A DNA stretch of 64,000 bases, taken from the NCBI RefSeq assembly GCF_013388295.1, contig NZ_CP058235.1, positions 970,001 through 1,034,000 on the forward strand. The letters are read 5' to 3'. Of the stretch, positions 10,685 through 20,323 are shown piece after piece (the stretch's first letter is position 1; each line of letters opens with the position of its first letter). Position numbers and translations under genes: made by a program. The notes below the pieces were generated by a model. The model saw only the letters and a list, made by a program, of their open reading frames with translations. It was not told where the DNA came from and did not search any database. Source of the stretch: Bartonella alsatica. GTDB taxonomy: Bacteria; Pseudomonadota; Alphaproteobacteria; Rhizobiales; Rhizobiaceae.

Positions 10685-11190
10685 TCATAAAGAATATCTG
10701 TTAATTTCATCAAGGATTTGAGAAAAGGAAATGAAAGCAGATCTACATCTATTTTTATGTTCCATAGCTAAAATAAATTGCTTTGGTGGAAAAAGTTTTG
10801 CAGAATATAGTAAAGCATCTATTCTGTTTTTGAAAAGAGAGCTATTTCTTGATAGAAACTTTGTAAAGGTAGTAAACATTGGGTGTGAAGGATTCCGAAC
10901 AAGATGATCTGGCATATAGGGTAAATTAAGATAAGATGAATTTCCATCGCATTGGTGGATGAGTACAAAAATCCCTAAGATTTCAAAACTTGTTGGACAC
11001 CTGAATCAGAAGGCCTTTTTAAAAATCCGCGACAAAGATACGAGGAACAGAAAATCCATTGTCTAAAATAAGCTGATTAATTCCAACAAATTGATGAATA
11101 TCTTTTGCAAGATGTACCATTTGTTAGGTAAGAAAAATCGGTGTTTTGTTTCGTCTGCATAATTAGCGTGTTCATAAGAATTTTTTAATA
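10685..11190 (-). pseudogene. Decayed phosphotransferase (AmgK-like) half of a TsaE fusion
   Basis: Reading on past the tsaE stop on the minus strand, coding-like pieces appear in shifting frames: ILMNT just after the stop, then HLAKDIHQFVGINQLIL with DNGFSVPRIFVADF, a stop, KGLLI, and a last open piece from about 10980 to 10685 (LNLPYMPDHLV...). Their order and spacing match my memory of the aminoglycoside-phosphotransferase-like domain fused to TsaE in Brucella and Rhizobium (LMN-P, FV-I--L---G---P-I--AD---GLLL-E). At least two frameshifts and two stops separate the pieces. The family assignment is by eye and needs an alignment. Confidence 0.68.
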
Positions 11191-11748
11191 TTACTTATCA
11201 TCCAAAAGTTCATAGGTGCATGCAGAGGTATCATCAGCCAAAAAATGACAATGAATTTGGCTGTGCTTATGGGTTTTTAAAAATGTACGATTTGCAAAAG
11301 CCTGCTGTAGTCGCTCAGTAGAATGTTGTACTGATATAAGAGTCACATAACGCCCACAGCCTTCATGTTGTAAAGTCAGTGCAAAAGTGACCGGTTCTAA
11401 GAAATCAGCACCTTTTTTTGGCCATTCAATGAGCATAATGCTTTGTTCACGTGTTTCATGAAGCCCTAATTCATAAATTTCTTCTACCATAGAAAGACGA
11501 TAAAGATCAGCATGAATAATTTCAAATTGTGGAAGTTGATAGCTTTGAACAAGAGTGAAGGTAGGACTTGGAACATACAGAGTGTTGTCATGGGCAAGTG
11601 TATGAATGATTGTACGTGCGATGGTTGTTTTGCCTGTACCAAGATCACCTTGCATTGTTACAAGATCACCAGGCTTTAAAGCGAGGGCTAAATCTTGTGC
11701 AAAACGCTTAGTTGCTATTTCATTTTCAAGAAAAAAACTAAAATGCAT
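11191..11748 (-). CDS. tsaE: tRNA threonylcarbamoyladenosine biosynthesis ATPase TsaE
   Basis: ATPase of the TsaBDE complex that makes t6A37 in ANN-decoding tRNAs. Walker A is GDLGTGKTT (34-42), followed by SPTFTLVQSY, HADLYRL and LIEWP, all typical of TsaE. The domain is complete by about residue 150. The remaining 35 residues, including FLADDTSACTYELLDD, resemble the start of the phosphotransferase domain (LAGDAS-R-YERL) that is fused to TsaE in other Rhizobiales. The stop at 11191 therefore looks like a truncation of a former bifunctional protein. It is 51 bases downstream of divL. Confidence 0.93.
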   Translation of the reverse strand: MHFSFFLENEIATKRFAQDLALALKPGDLVTMQGDLGTGKTTIARTIIHTLAHDNTLYVPSPTFTLVQSYQLPQFEIIHADLYRLSMVEEIYELGLHETREQSIMLIEWPKKGADFLEPVTFALTLQHEGCGRYVTLISVQHSTERLQQAFANRTFLKTHKHSQIHCHFLADDTSACTYELLDDK

Positions 11749-11799
11749 TTAAAATTCCACGAAATCGATAAAAAATTTTATAGTAATACAAAGACGCTA

Positions 11800-14220
11800 T
11801 TAAAAAAACTTATCTTCTTTGGAGATTGGAAAAAAACATTTAACCGTTGTTCCTTGTCCTGTACCAGTGAGGATTTCAACGTATCCACCGTGAAGTTCAA
11901 CAAAACTTTTAACAAGGGACAAACCAAGTCCTGCTCCTGCACGCCCACCATGATGTGAATGAGAAGAAAAACGTTTAAAAATTTGATTTAGAATATCTTC
12001 AGGAATATCAAATCCTTCATTATGGACACTGAAGACAATATTATCATCTTGTTTGTCGGCACAAAATTCAATCGTGCTTGCCTCTGTTGCAAAATTAATA
12101 GCATTACTAAGGACATTTACAAATATTTGATGCAAACGTGTTGCATCAGCAGAAATAAAATTTAAGGAAGGGGAAACTTGTTGTAAAAGCGTAATATAAC
12201 GTCCATTAAGGCGCTCTTCTACACGAGTTACTGCCTGCACCATAGCATTGGTAATATTAACTGGCTGTATGTCCAATTCCATGATACCTGCATCAAGGGT
12301 TGCAAGATCAAGAATATCGTTGACAATATTCAAAAGAGTACCTGATTCTGAATGAATGTGCCGAAGATATTCCTGTTGGCGTTCATTAATAGAACCAAAA
12401 ATTTGATCGCGTAAAATATCAGAAAATCCAATAATATTTGTAAGAGGTGTACGTAATTCATAGGAAACATGTTGGATAAATTGATTGCGCAAACGATCAG
12501 CACTTTCTAAAGCTTCATTTTTTTCTTGAAGAGCACGTGAAACATGGACAGTATCCGTAACATTAGCGAAAGTAAGCATTGTTTGTCCATCAGGAAGCGG
12601 TACCAATGTATAATCAATGATTATTCCATTTTTTAAGTCCATACGACCTGAATATGTGTCACGTTTTTCAGCAAAACCTGTAATAAATTTTGTAAACTGA
12701 TCCCATTCTTTTCCTATGGTTAGGGCTGAACAATGGCTTTGTAATTGTGTAATGTGAGTACCTTCTACTAGTAGATTGTAAGGGAGAGACCACAATTTTG
12801 ATAAAGCTGGATTCGATAAACGAAGGCGTCCATCAGTGCCAAAAACCACTACTCCTTCTGAAAGTTTGTCAAGTGTTTCGCCTTGTATTTTAATGAGTGT
12901 ATTGTAACGTCGTTCAAGATCAATTTTTTCTGTAAGATTTTCATAAAGCCAAGTGGTGCCTCCTTGAGGATGAGGATTGGAGATAACACGCACCGTGCGC
13001 CCATCTGGAAGATTCCAAATTTGTTGATTCGATTCTGTTTGCCGATAGGCTTTAAAAAATTCTTCTTTCCATGCGCGCCAATTGGGGTGTTCTGCTAGGA
13101 GCCCTTTTTCACGCAAGCGTTCAAGAAGCAATGTATGACTTGGTTCATTTTCTAAAAAAGAACTCTCCAACGACCATAAAAGTTTAAAAGCGTGGTTGCA
13201 GAATTTTAATTTTTGGTTGGTATCAAAAACAGCGACAGCTGTTGAAATTTGGTCAAGTATTTCACAATGACTTTGAAGAACGCATTTTAGTTCATTAGCA
13301 AGATTTTCATATGCGCTGTCATCATGCGCAAAAGCAGCCATCCCTTCGGCTGTTGTAATCCGCGTAAGATGAAAACGGCGCCGTTCTCCATTAATGACTG
13401 TATGAACATGCTCTTGAAAAATTGTTTCTGTTCCATCTGTTTTGCATTGTGTTGTTTCATTGAAGAGATCACCTACTTCATTGCTATCTTCTCGAAAGCC
13501 TGTCATTTCTCTAAAGGCGCGATTGACAAAACAAATTTTTCCTTCACAATCTCGGATCCATATCGGTTCTTGAATACTATCAAGAAGATTGCGTTGCATT
13601 CTTAGCTCGATGAGGATTCGAGCAATATCTTTCTGTAAACGAGCATTTTCACTTTGCTGTGCTGAAATGTCTTGAAAACGGGCAATAGCTGCTGTTCCGG
13701 CGATAACCCCTGTAACTTGTAACAGCATATTATTTGTCGTGGTTATAGAAAGTTCAAAAGGGTGAGATTCGTAACGTAATTGCGTTAATGCATAGTCAAG
13801 TTCGCGCAAAGAACTTTCTTCAAGCCAAAGCGCAAAACATTGAAAATTTTGCTGGCTAATTCCTGCTTTTTGTAAAGCGGGAATGTTACCAACCACATGA
13901 GGTGATGCTGTTGGGTTTTCCCAAATAAGAAGAGATTGTCCGGTTTCTTTCAGAAGCCATTCATAATATTTAAGTTTTTCGGAAAGATTTACTTGAATTG
14001 TCTGCAGAGACCTCCACGAAACTTTTTTTGCACGCATAGTAACTGCTATACACGTGAGAAGTGAGGCACAAGAAATTCCACCACACAGTGCTAAAAGAAG
14101 CCATGGACCATCTGGCAAAATGAAAGTAAATGGTAAATGTGTTTCCAATGACTGAGCAACAACGCATGTCGGAAAAAAAAGGAAAAGAAAGCAAAAAATA
14201 TGAGTACAGATTCGGATCAT
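11800..14220 (-). CDS. divL: DivL-like atypical sensor kinase with Tyr in the H-box
   Basis: Membrane PAS-sensor kinase homologue of Caulobacter DivL, a regulator of the CckA-CtrA cell-cycle pathway. With the start at 14220 (806 residues) it has a signal-anchor (FCFLFLFF) and a second membrane segment near residues 45-75, then about four PAS-like domains, a DHp helix and a HATPase domain. The H-box reads HVSYELRTPLT: the phosphorylatable His is Tyr587 (codon 12460-12462), the hallmark of DivL. The ATPase G1 box is also altered (HNEGFDIP), while GAGLGLS is kept. An upstream in-frame start at 14346 would overlap ahcY by 50 bases; 14220 is preferred because it gives a normal membrane N-terminus. 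Confidence 0.88.
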   Translation of the reverse strand: MIRICTHIFCFLFLFFPTCVVAQSLETHLPFTFILPDGPWLLLALCGGISCASLLTCIAVTMRAKKVSWRSLQTIQVNLSEKLKYYEWLLKETGQSLLIWENPTASPHVVGNIPALQKAGISQQNFQCFALWLEESSLRELDYALTQLRYESHPFELSITTTNNMLLQVTGVIAGTAAIARFQDISAQQSENARLQKDIARILIELRMQRNLLDSIQEPIWIRDCEGKICFVNRAFREMTGFREDSNEVGDLFNETTQCKTDGTETIFQEHVHTVINGERRRFHLTRITTAEGMAAFAHDDSAYENLANELKCVLQSHCEILDQISTAVAVFDTNQKLKFCNHAFKLLWSLESSFLENEPSHTLLLERLREKGLLAEHPNWRAWKEEFFKAYRQTESNQQIWNLPDGRTVRVISNPHPQGGTTWLYENLTEKIDLERRYNTLIKIQGETLDKLSEGVVVFGTDGRLRLSNPALSKLWSLPYNLLVEGTHITQLQSHCSALTIGKEWDQFTKFITGFAEKRDTYSGRMDLKNGIIIDYTLVPLPDGQTMLTFANVTDTVHVSRALQEKNEALESADRLRNQFIQHVSYELRTPLTNIIGFSDILRDQIFGSINERQQEYLRHIHSESGTLLNIVNDILDLATLDAGIMELDIQPVNITNAMVQAVTRVEERLNGRYITLLQQVSPSLNFISADATRLHQIFVNVLSNAINFATEASTIEFCADKQDDNIVFSVHNEGFDIPEDILNQIFKRFSSHSHHGGRAGAGLGLSLVKSFVELHGGYVEILTGTGQGTTVKCFFPISKEDKFF

Positions 14221-14296
14221 TTTTTGAATTTTTTCTTTGGGGTTATAATCACCAAAGCTAACCACCGTACCTTTTTCTTTTAATCCAAGAAAAGAT

Positions 14297-15694
14297 TTAG
14301 TAACGATAATGATTTGGTTTATAGGGTCCTTGTGGCGTAACTCCAATATAGGCAGCTTGTTCTTCTGATAAAACAGTCAATTTTATCCCTAGCCGATCAA
14401 GGTGAAGGCGCGCAACTTTTTCATCAAGATGTTTGGGCAAAACAGTCACTTCATTTTTGTAATATTCTGAACGGGTAAAGAGTTCAATTTGCGCCAAAAC
14501 TTGGTTTGTAAATGAGGTCGACATAACAAAAGAGGGGTGTCCTGTAGCATTACCGAGGTTAAGTAAACGCCCTTCAGAAAGCAAAATGATGCGTTTTCCA
14601 TCGGGAAAGGTAATCATGTCGACTTGTGGTTTAATATTTGCCCATGGCAGATTTCTAAGAGCTGATACTTGGATTTCATTATCAAAATGACCAATATTTC
14701 CCAAAATGCACATATCTTTCACTTGCCGCATATGGTCTAAACGGACAATATCTTTATTGCCAGTTGTTGTTATGATAATATCGGCGCTAGAGGCAGCATC
14801 ATCTAGAGTAACAACTTCATAGCCATCCATGGCTGCCTGAAGGGCGCAAATTGGATCAATTTCTGTCACTTTAACGCGAGCTCCAGCACCTGAAAGAGAG
14901 GCTGCTGAACCTTTACCTACATCACCATAACCACAGACAACAGCTATTTTACCGGCTATCATAACATCTGTTGCACGTCGGATACCATCTACTAATGATT
15001 CTCTACATCCATATTTATTATCGAATTTTGATTTTGTGACACTATCATTGACATTAATAGCAGGAAAAGGCAAAAGCCCTTCTTTTTGTAATTGATGAAG
15101 GCGGTGTACTCCCGTTGTGGTTTCTTCACTCACTCCTTTAATTGCTGCCCGCTGGCGGGTGAAAAAACCCGGTGTAATATCCATACGCTTTTGGATTTGT
15201 TTGAAAAAGAATCCTTCTTCTTCTGTTTTGGGATTAGACAGAATATCCTTATTTACTTCTGCACAGCTTCCTATCAAAATATAGTTTGTAGCATCAGCTC
15301 CATCATCTAAAATGAGATTTGAAGGATTGCCATCAGGCCATTGGAAAATAGCATCTATATACGCCCAATATTCTTCAAGCGTTTCACCTTTAACCGCAAA
15401 AACAGGCGTACCAGTAGCTGCAATAGCTGCTGCTGCGTGGTCTTGTGTAGAAAAAATATTGCTAGAACTCCACCGCACATCAGCACCGATTACTTTCAAT
15501 GTTTCAATCAAAACAGCTGTTTGAATCGTCATGTGCAATGAACCAGAAATACGTGCTCCACGCAAAGGTTGATGAGAAGAAAACTCTTTACGACAAGCCA
15601 TTAAACCAGGCATTTCTGTCTCAGCGATATCAAGTTCTTTACGACCATAAGGAGCAAGTGTGATATCTTTGACAACGTAATCTGGTGTTGTCAT
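14297..15694 (-). CDS. ahcY: S-adenosylhomocysteine hydrolase (adenosylhomocysteinase)
   Basis: Splits S-adenosylhomocysteine into adenosine and homocysteine, relieving inhibition of methyltransferases. The start at 15694 ([10 protein letters not shown]) has AAGGA seven bases upstream and gives 465 residues, the normal size in relatives; an in-frame GTG at 15715 is less likely. The NAD-binding loop reads [12 protein letters not shown], and the substrate region has [17 protein letters not shown]. The C-terminus ends in the conserved KPNHYRY. divL lies directly downstream, an order typical of Rhizobiales. No riboswitch fold was recognised in the upstream gap. Confidence 0.96.
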   Translation of the reverse strand: MTTPDYVVKDITLAPYGRKELDIAETEMPGLMACRKEFSSHQPLRGARISGSLHMTIQTAVLIETLKVIGADVRWSSSNIFSTQDHAAAAIAATGTPVFAVKGETLEEYWAYIDAIFQWPDGNPSNLILDDGADATNYILIGSCAEVNKDILSNPKTEEEGFFFKQIQKRMDITPGFFTRQRAAIKGVSEETTTGVHRLHQLQKEGLLPFPAINVNDSVTKSKFDNKYGCRESLVDGIRRATDVMIAGKIAVVCGYGDVGKGSAASLSGAGARVKVTEIDPICALQAAMDGYEVVTLDDAASSADIIITTTGNKDIVRLDHMRQVKDMCILGNIGHFDNEIQVSALRNLPWANIKPQVDMITFPDGKRIILLSEGRLLNLGNATGHPSFVMSTSFTNQVLAQIELFTRSEYYKNEVTVLPKHLDEKVARLHLDRLGIKLTVLSEEQAAYIGVTPQGPYKPNHYRY

Positions 15695-16476
15695 TTTATA
15701 TTCCTTTAAAATCACTTTTTCTTCAGACGGTAGGAGAAATTAAAAAAAAATGCAAGCCAATAGAAAGACTTCTTTATGTAAAAAATCCTTTTTAAATTCT
15801 CCATAAACTTATACAAAAATATGCATTTATCTATTTAAATGATAATGTAACTGACAGAATGTAAAGGGACTCATAAAAATTTTCTTAAGTAAACAAAATT
15901 TACCGATATGTATTTTTTTAAGCTGTAAAAAAGGTGGAATGACGAGAAAAACTATGATTAAATTATATTTTTTGAAAAAAGAGTAAGACATATAACTTTC
16001 ATTAAGATGCTTACTTTTCCTTTTATATAAAGTACAAGTGAATTAAATTATGAAAAATATACGTTCACGAAGCACAATACATTATTGTATTACTCATTTA
16101 TATATTTGTTTTAAAGGGACGTTTCACCTTACTTCTATCGCATTTTAATACTACCTATAATGATATAATTGCAAAATTCATGGGTCACTACCATCTTTAC
16201 GCTTAAGCAAAAACCATTGTTAATATTTCTTGGTTTTCAATGTTTCTCTAACTCCTATATGCCAATTCATAGGAGAGATGTTTAATTCATTTTAAACATT
16301 TTTTCTCCTTACATTTATCCTTCGTGTGATGTGCAAGTAAAAGTTTTTTATGATTCTGAATACATAAAGTGTAAAAAGAGAAAATATTACTCTATTCAAT
16401 ATTTTCTATTTCAGTATTGAGAAAAAGGTAAATTATTATAAACCAGTATATTGACTAGTGTTTTAAGGCTACGTAC
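15695..16476. other. Gene-free gap upstream of ahcY
   Basis: About 780 bases without a credible gene. It separates the minus-strand ahcY from the minus-strand NDUFA9-like gene, so it should hold the ahcY promoter, which I could not fix. Its right half (16175-16465) holds one copy of the dispersed repeat described separately. No SAH or SAM riboswitch motif was recognised. Confidence 0.5.
16175..16465 (+). repeat. Dispersed intergenic repeat, copy 1
   Basis: Diverged copy of a repeat also present near 39.1-39.4 and 61.9-62.1 kb. Shared blocks include a GTGCAAG...TTTTT..TGATT.TGAAT core (16331-16362 here) and, further on, a TAAATTAT..TATA....AT.TTGAC block (16437-16455). All three copies lie in the same orientation in gene-free gaps. 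The alignment was made by eye. Confidence 0.5.
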
Positions 16477-17475
16477 TTAGGTTAGTAAATTTGTGGAAAA
16501 TTGGCCTTGTGGACGAAATCTCCAAAGATAACTTGGTAAGAAAGCAGCCATTGCTCTGGGGATAATGCCAGCACCTTCTAAAGTACGTTTATTTTCAATA
16601 GCTTCTTGAGAAACAATATTATCCACTTGCAAGAAGTGTATCTGATTAGTTGTTACGAGTGTTGGCAAGAAAGGCAATTTACCAACATTTCCCAAAAAAC
16701 CACCAAACAATAAACCTATAGAAAGAGGCATAGATAAAATTATTTTTTTACGTTGAATGATTTTTAACACCTTTTCAAGGGCATTTTTGAATGTAATAAT
16801 CTGAGGACCACCAAGATCATAACATTTCCCAGAGATAACTTGCCCTTCTAAAGCGCGTACAGCAAATTCAGCGATATCGCCAACATATACAGGTTGCAAT
16901 TTGCTTTGTCCGCTTCCAAAAAGGGGAAAAATCGGTAAAAAACATGCCAAATTTGCTAAGGTATTAAAAAAACAATCCTCTGCTCCAAAGATAATGGATG
17001 GGCGCATAATAATTGCTTGAGGATGTGTGTTCTGTACGATTTGTTCACTCATAAATTTGACACGTGCATAAAGAAATGAGGCGTTTTTATTGGCTACGAG
17101 CGTTGACATATAAATAAGTGGCACCCCAGCATCAGCTGTTAATTCAGAGACATTTTGTACACCGTCAATTTGCGTACTTTGAAAATTTGATTGATTTGCT
17201 TGCGCTAAACTACCAGGAAGAAATACTGCCCCATCTGCTCCATACAATGCACGTGCAACAGAGGCGCGATGCTTTATATTGGTTTTAAGCATTTGAGTTT
17301 GTCCTACTTCTCCTATTTGGAGCATGTAATAAGCTTTTTGCGGACAACGAACAGCAATGCGAACGCGATACCCCCGTTTAGTTAAAGTTTCAACGATATG
17401 CCGCCCCACAAAACCAGAACCGCCAAAAACAGTGATAAGTTTAGGATGTTGATAAAGTGCACGATCGAGTTTCAT
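16477..17475 (-). CDS. NAD(P)-binding Rossmann protein, NDUFA9-like (complex I-associated family)
   Basis: A 332-residue extended short-chain dehydrogenase/NAD-dependent epimerase-type protein. The N-terminal dinucleotide-binding loop GGSGFVGRH (residues 18-26, GxxGxxG) is clear, followed by the motif VYVGDIAEFAVRAL. It resembles the mitochondrial complex I accessory subunit NDUFA9 and its alphaproteobacterial homologues. The catalytic YxxxK of active dehydrogenases is not evident. It starts 43 bases downstream of folC on the same strand and may belong to the accD-folC transcript. Its substrate, if any, is unknown. Confidence 0.82.
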   Translation of the reverse strand: MKLDRALYQHPKLITVFGGSGFVGRHIVETLTKRGYRVRIAVRCPQKAYYMLQIGEVGQTQMLKTNIKHRASVARALYGADGAVFLPGSLAQANQSNFQSTQIDGVQNVSELTADAGVPLIYMSTLVANKNASFLYARVKFMSEQIVQNTHPQAIIMRPSIIFGAEDCFFNTLANLACFLPIFPLFGSGQSKLQPVYVGDIAEFAVRALEGQVISGKCYDLGGPQIITFKNALEKVLKIIQRKKIILSMPLSIGLLFGGFLGNVGKLPFLPTLVTTNQIHFLQVDNIVSQEAIENKRTLEGAGIIPRAMAAFLPSYLWRFRPQGQFSTNLLT

Positions 17476-17518
17476 GATGAAAAAGTCTATCTTTCAAAGC
17501 TTTATGAATAATCAATTT

Positions 17519-18838
17519 TTAACATGGTGGTGTTTTATTGTCACGTAAAATATCGCCTGCAAGGTAAAGAGAACCACCAATAAGGATGACAGCTTCTTTA
17601 TACTCTGTGTTAATTCTATGTAAAGCATCTTGTAGATGTGCTTGTGGAATGGCAAGAAATCCTGCTTTTCGGGCTGATTCAGCTAAAATAGTTGGACACA
17701 TACCTGCATTTTTTTCAGTTAATGGGACAGTATAAACTTTGTCTACCAGGTTTGCTAGAGGGCGAAAATAACCAACAGCATCTTTAGTATTCAGCATACC
17801 AACAATCATAATAAAAGGGCGGTTTGTTTTTTTTCTCCATTGAACAAGTTCTGCTGCAACAACTTTTCCTGCTGCAGGATTATGACCACCATCTAACCAT
17901 AAATCAATACCAGGAGACAGCTGATCAACCAAATTTCCATAGGTAAGATGTTGCATCCGTGCTGGCCAGTAAATATTTTGCAAAGCATGACTTATCGTTT
18001 TTTCTGAAAGCCGAAAACCGGCTTGATGAATTGCCTCAAGAGAGGCTCCAGCATTGGCAATTTGATGAGCCCCAATGAGGTTGGGAAGTGGAAGATCCAT
18101 AAGACCATGACTGTTTTGAAATACCATACGTCCATATTCTGTATAGCTTTGATAATCTTGATTAAACAGGGAATAAGGAGCTTTATTTTTAACAGCAATA
18201 GACGTTAAAATAGAAAGAGTTTCATCATAATCTTGCTTACCAATGACTATGGGAACTGCTGGTTTTATAATTCCCCCTTTTTGAAAAGCGATTTGTGCAA
18301 TTGTTTTTCCAAGAAAAGCTTCATGATCGTAGTCAATAGGCATAATAAGGGAGACAGCTGGTTTGTTGATCACATTGGTGGCATCAAACCGTCCTCCTAA
18401 TCCGACTTCTAAAATTACGGCATCAGCTGGATGAGTACTAAACAACATAAAAGCGGCTGCTGTGAAAATTTCAAAAATGGTAATTGGTTCTTGACGATTC
18501 ACTTTTATAATTTCATGAATTGTTTCAGCCAATTGGCTCTCTGTAACAAATTTGCCACTTCCTTTTTGACCTAGACGGCAACGTTCATTCCAGTTGACCA
18601 GATGAGGTGAGCTGTATACATGAACGCAGTAACCTGCACTTTCCAAAAGAGCACGACAAATCGCTGAAGCAGATCCTTTACCATTTGTTCCAGCAATATG
18701 AATAACAGGTGCAAGCTTTAAATGTGGATTGCCAAGACGCTCTAAAAGGTTTAGAATACGCTCTAAAGAAAGATCAAATTTTTGGGGATAATTTTTCAGT
18801 AAATCATCTATCACCGTTTGTACTTGGCTTTTTTCCAT
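17519..18838 (-). CDS. folC: Bifunctional folylpolyglutamate/dihydrofolate synthase
   Basis: Mur-ligase-family enzyme that adds glutamate to dihydropteroate and to folates. The P-loop AGTNGKGS is at residues 49-56, followed by SSPHLVNWNER and the metal-binding LEVGLGGRFDATN. The C-terminal domain contains LDGGHNPAAG. At 439 residues it is complete. It begins four bases after the accD stop, so the two genes are almost certainly cotranscribed; accD-folC pairing is standard in alphaproteobacteria. Confidence 0.95.
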   Translation of the reverse strand: MEKSQVQTVIDDLLKNYPQKFDLSLERILNLLERLGNPHLKLAPVIHIAGTNGKGSASAICRALLESAGYCVHVYSSPHLVNWNERCRLGQKGSGKFVTESQLAETIHEIIKVNRQEPITIFEIFTAAAFMLFSTHPADAVILEVGLGGRFDATNVINKPAVSLIMPIDYDHEAFLGKTIAQIAFQKGGIIKPAVPIVIGKQDYDETLSILTSIAVKNKAPYSLFNQDYQSYTEYGRMVFQNSHGLMDLPLPNLIGAHQIANAGASLEAIHQAGFRLSEKTISHALQNIYWPARMQHLTYGNLVDQLSPGIDLWLDGGHNPAAGKVVAAELVQWRKKTNRPFIMIVGMLNTKDAVGYFRPLANLVDKVYTVPLTEKNAGMCPTILAESARKAGFLAIPQAHLQDALHRINTEYKEAVILIGGSLYLAGDILRDNKTPPC

Positions 18839-18842
18839 AAGC

Positions 18843-19763
18843 TTAAGCTGCTTTTGTTGTAGAAAACGATGTTGGAGAATCTGTTGGGGATGGATTAGAA
18901 GGGTTAACAGCCGCAGGATATTTCATCATCAAGCGTAGAAGCCGTGCAATGGTTGCTTTCATTTCTAAACGTGATACAACCATGTCAATCATACCATGTT
19001 CGAGCAGATATTCACTACTTTGAAAACCTTCTGGTAAAGTTTCACGTATAGTTTGTTGAATCACACGTGGTCCTGCAAAACCAATCATAGCACCTGGTTC
19101 GGCAATATGAATATCGCCGAGCATAGCGTAAGAAGCGGTAACACCACCGGTCGTTGGGTTAGTAAGAACCACAATATAGGGAAGTTTTGCTTCTTTCAGC
19201 ATTTCAATGGCTACAGTTGTACGAGGCATTTGCATCAATGAGAGTGTTCCTTCTTGCATACGTGCACCGCCAGAAGCTGCAAAAAGAACCAGCGGACATT
19301 TTTCTGCAATGGCAGTATCAAAAGCTTTGATAATAGCTTCTCCTGAAGCCATACCAAGTGATCCACCCATAAAGGAAAAGTCTTGAACAGTAGCTATAAT
19401 CGGTAAGCCTTCAATAGTACCGTGTGCACTTAAAATATTATCATCAATACCAAGTTTAGAACGATAATCTTTTAATCGGTCAATATAACGTTTTTCATCG
19501 CGAAACTTTAAAGGGTCTGTTACAACTTTTGGATTTTCAAGAGGTGTATAAACACCATCATCAAAAAAATGCATGAGACGGTTTTTGGCGCTGATACGCA
19601 TGTGATAACCTGAAGCCGGGATTACATATTGATTCATTTCCAAATCTTTATGGAAGACCATTTCACCACTGATGGGATCTTTAATCCACAAATTATCTGG
19701 AATTTCACGGCGTCCCAAAATAGAATTAATTTTAGGACGAACATAATTTGTAATCCAGTTCAT
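18843..19763 (-). CDS. accD: Acetyl-CoA carboxylase carboxyltransferase subunit beta, zinc ribbon cysteines lost
   Basis: With AccA it transfers CO2 from biotin to acetyl-CoA, making malonyl-CoA for fatty acids. The 306 residues include the crotonase-like core ([38 protein letters not shown]). The N-terminal zinc ribbon that normally reads CPxCG...CPxCG here reads DPISG (residues 29-33) and IPASG (48-52), so all four metal cysteines are absent although the surrounding sequence is kept. I recall relatives such as Brucella having lost most of them. In many Rhizobiales trpA lies immediately upstream; here the upstream 560 bases hold no gene. Confidence 0.94.
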   Translation of the reverse strand: MNWITNYVRPKINSILGRREIPDNLWIKDPISGEMVFHKDLEMNQYVIPASGYHMRISAKNRLMHFFDDGVYTPLENPKVVTDPLKFRDEKRYIDRLKDYRSKLGIDDNILSAHGTIEGLPIIATVQDFSFMGGSLGMASGEAIIKAFDTAIAEKCPLVLFAASGGARMQEGTLSLMQMPRTTVAIEMLKEAKLPYIVVLTNPTTGGVTASYAMLGDIHIAEPGAMIGFAGPRVIQQTIRETLPEGFQSSEYLLEHGMIDMVVSRLEMKATIARLLRLMMKYPAAVNPSNPSPTDSPTSFSTTKAA

Positions 19764-20323
19764 TTTTATAGCCTCTCTTTAAATATTATACACTTTTTGC
19801 ATGATTACAAAGAATATAGAACTTAAGTGATCAGACTCATTTTATAAAGGAATCTATTTAATACTTTTATCTGTATACGTATAGTTTCGACTCCATTATC
19901 CTTTAGGTTTAAAGTAACAGCTCTTCTATATTAATAAAGTATTTCTTACACAAACCTAACAGTAGTTTTAATATTTTAATAAATGACATTACTTGTTTTT
20001 TTGTTTTGATATCAAAATCTATTCCTTGCACTAGTTGGCAAATTTTTCATTTATTCCTGAGGAAAATGAATATTCAATTAGCTATTAACATTAACGCCCT
20101 TAAAACAAAGAGGCCTTATAATTATAAAAATAAAATATCAAAAAGACTACAATAATCCATAAAAATAGTGGATACGATAACGTTATGTTAACGAAACGCT
20201 ACCACCAGAGCAAGATCTTTTTCAAGAGTTTGCTTTGATGAGAGAAATGAAAAGTGGTTATTATAAAGCACCTTATTTTCTATTTCTCTTTACTTATGAG
20301 CTTTGCTGGATTTTAAGTAAGTG
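19764..20323. other. Gene-free gap upstream of accD
   Basis: About 560 AT-rich bases. Tryptophan genes (trpFBA) precede accD in many Rhizobiales, but no trace of them was recognised. A short coding-like stretch (20190-20265 plus strand, LPPEQDLFQEFALMREM) runs into the 3' end of the next gene and has no identifiable relatives by eye. Confidence 0.4.

Noticed and set aside
15695..16476. SAM or SAH riboswitch before ahcY
   Set aside because: The gap is AT-rich and shows none of the conserved cores or a clear multi-stem fold next to the start codon.
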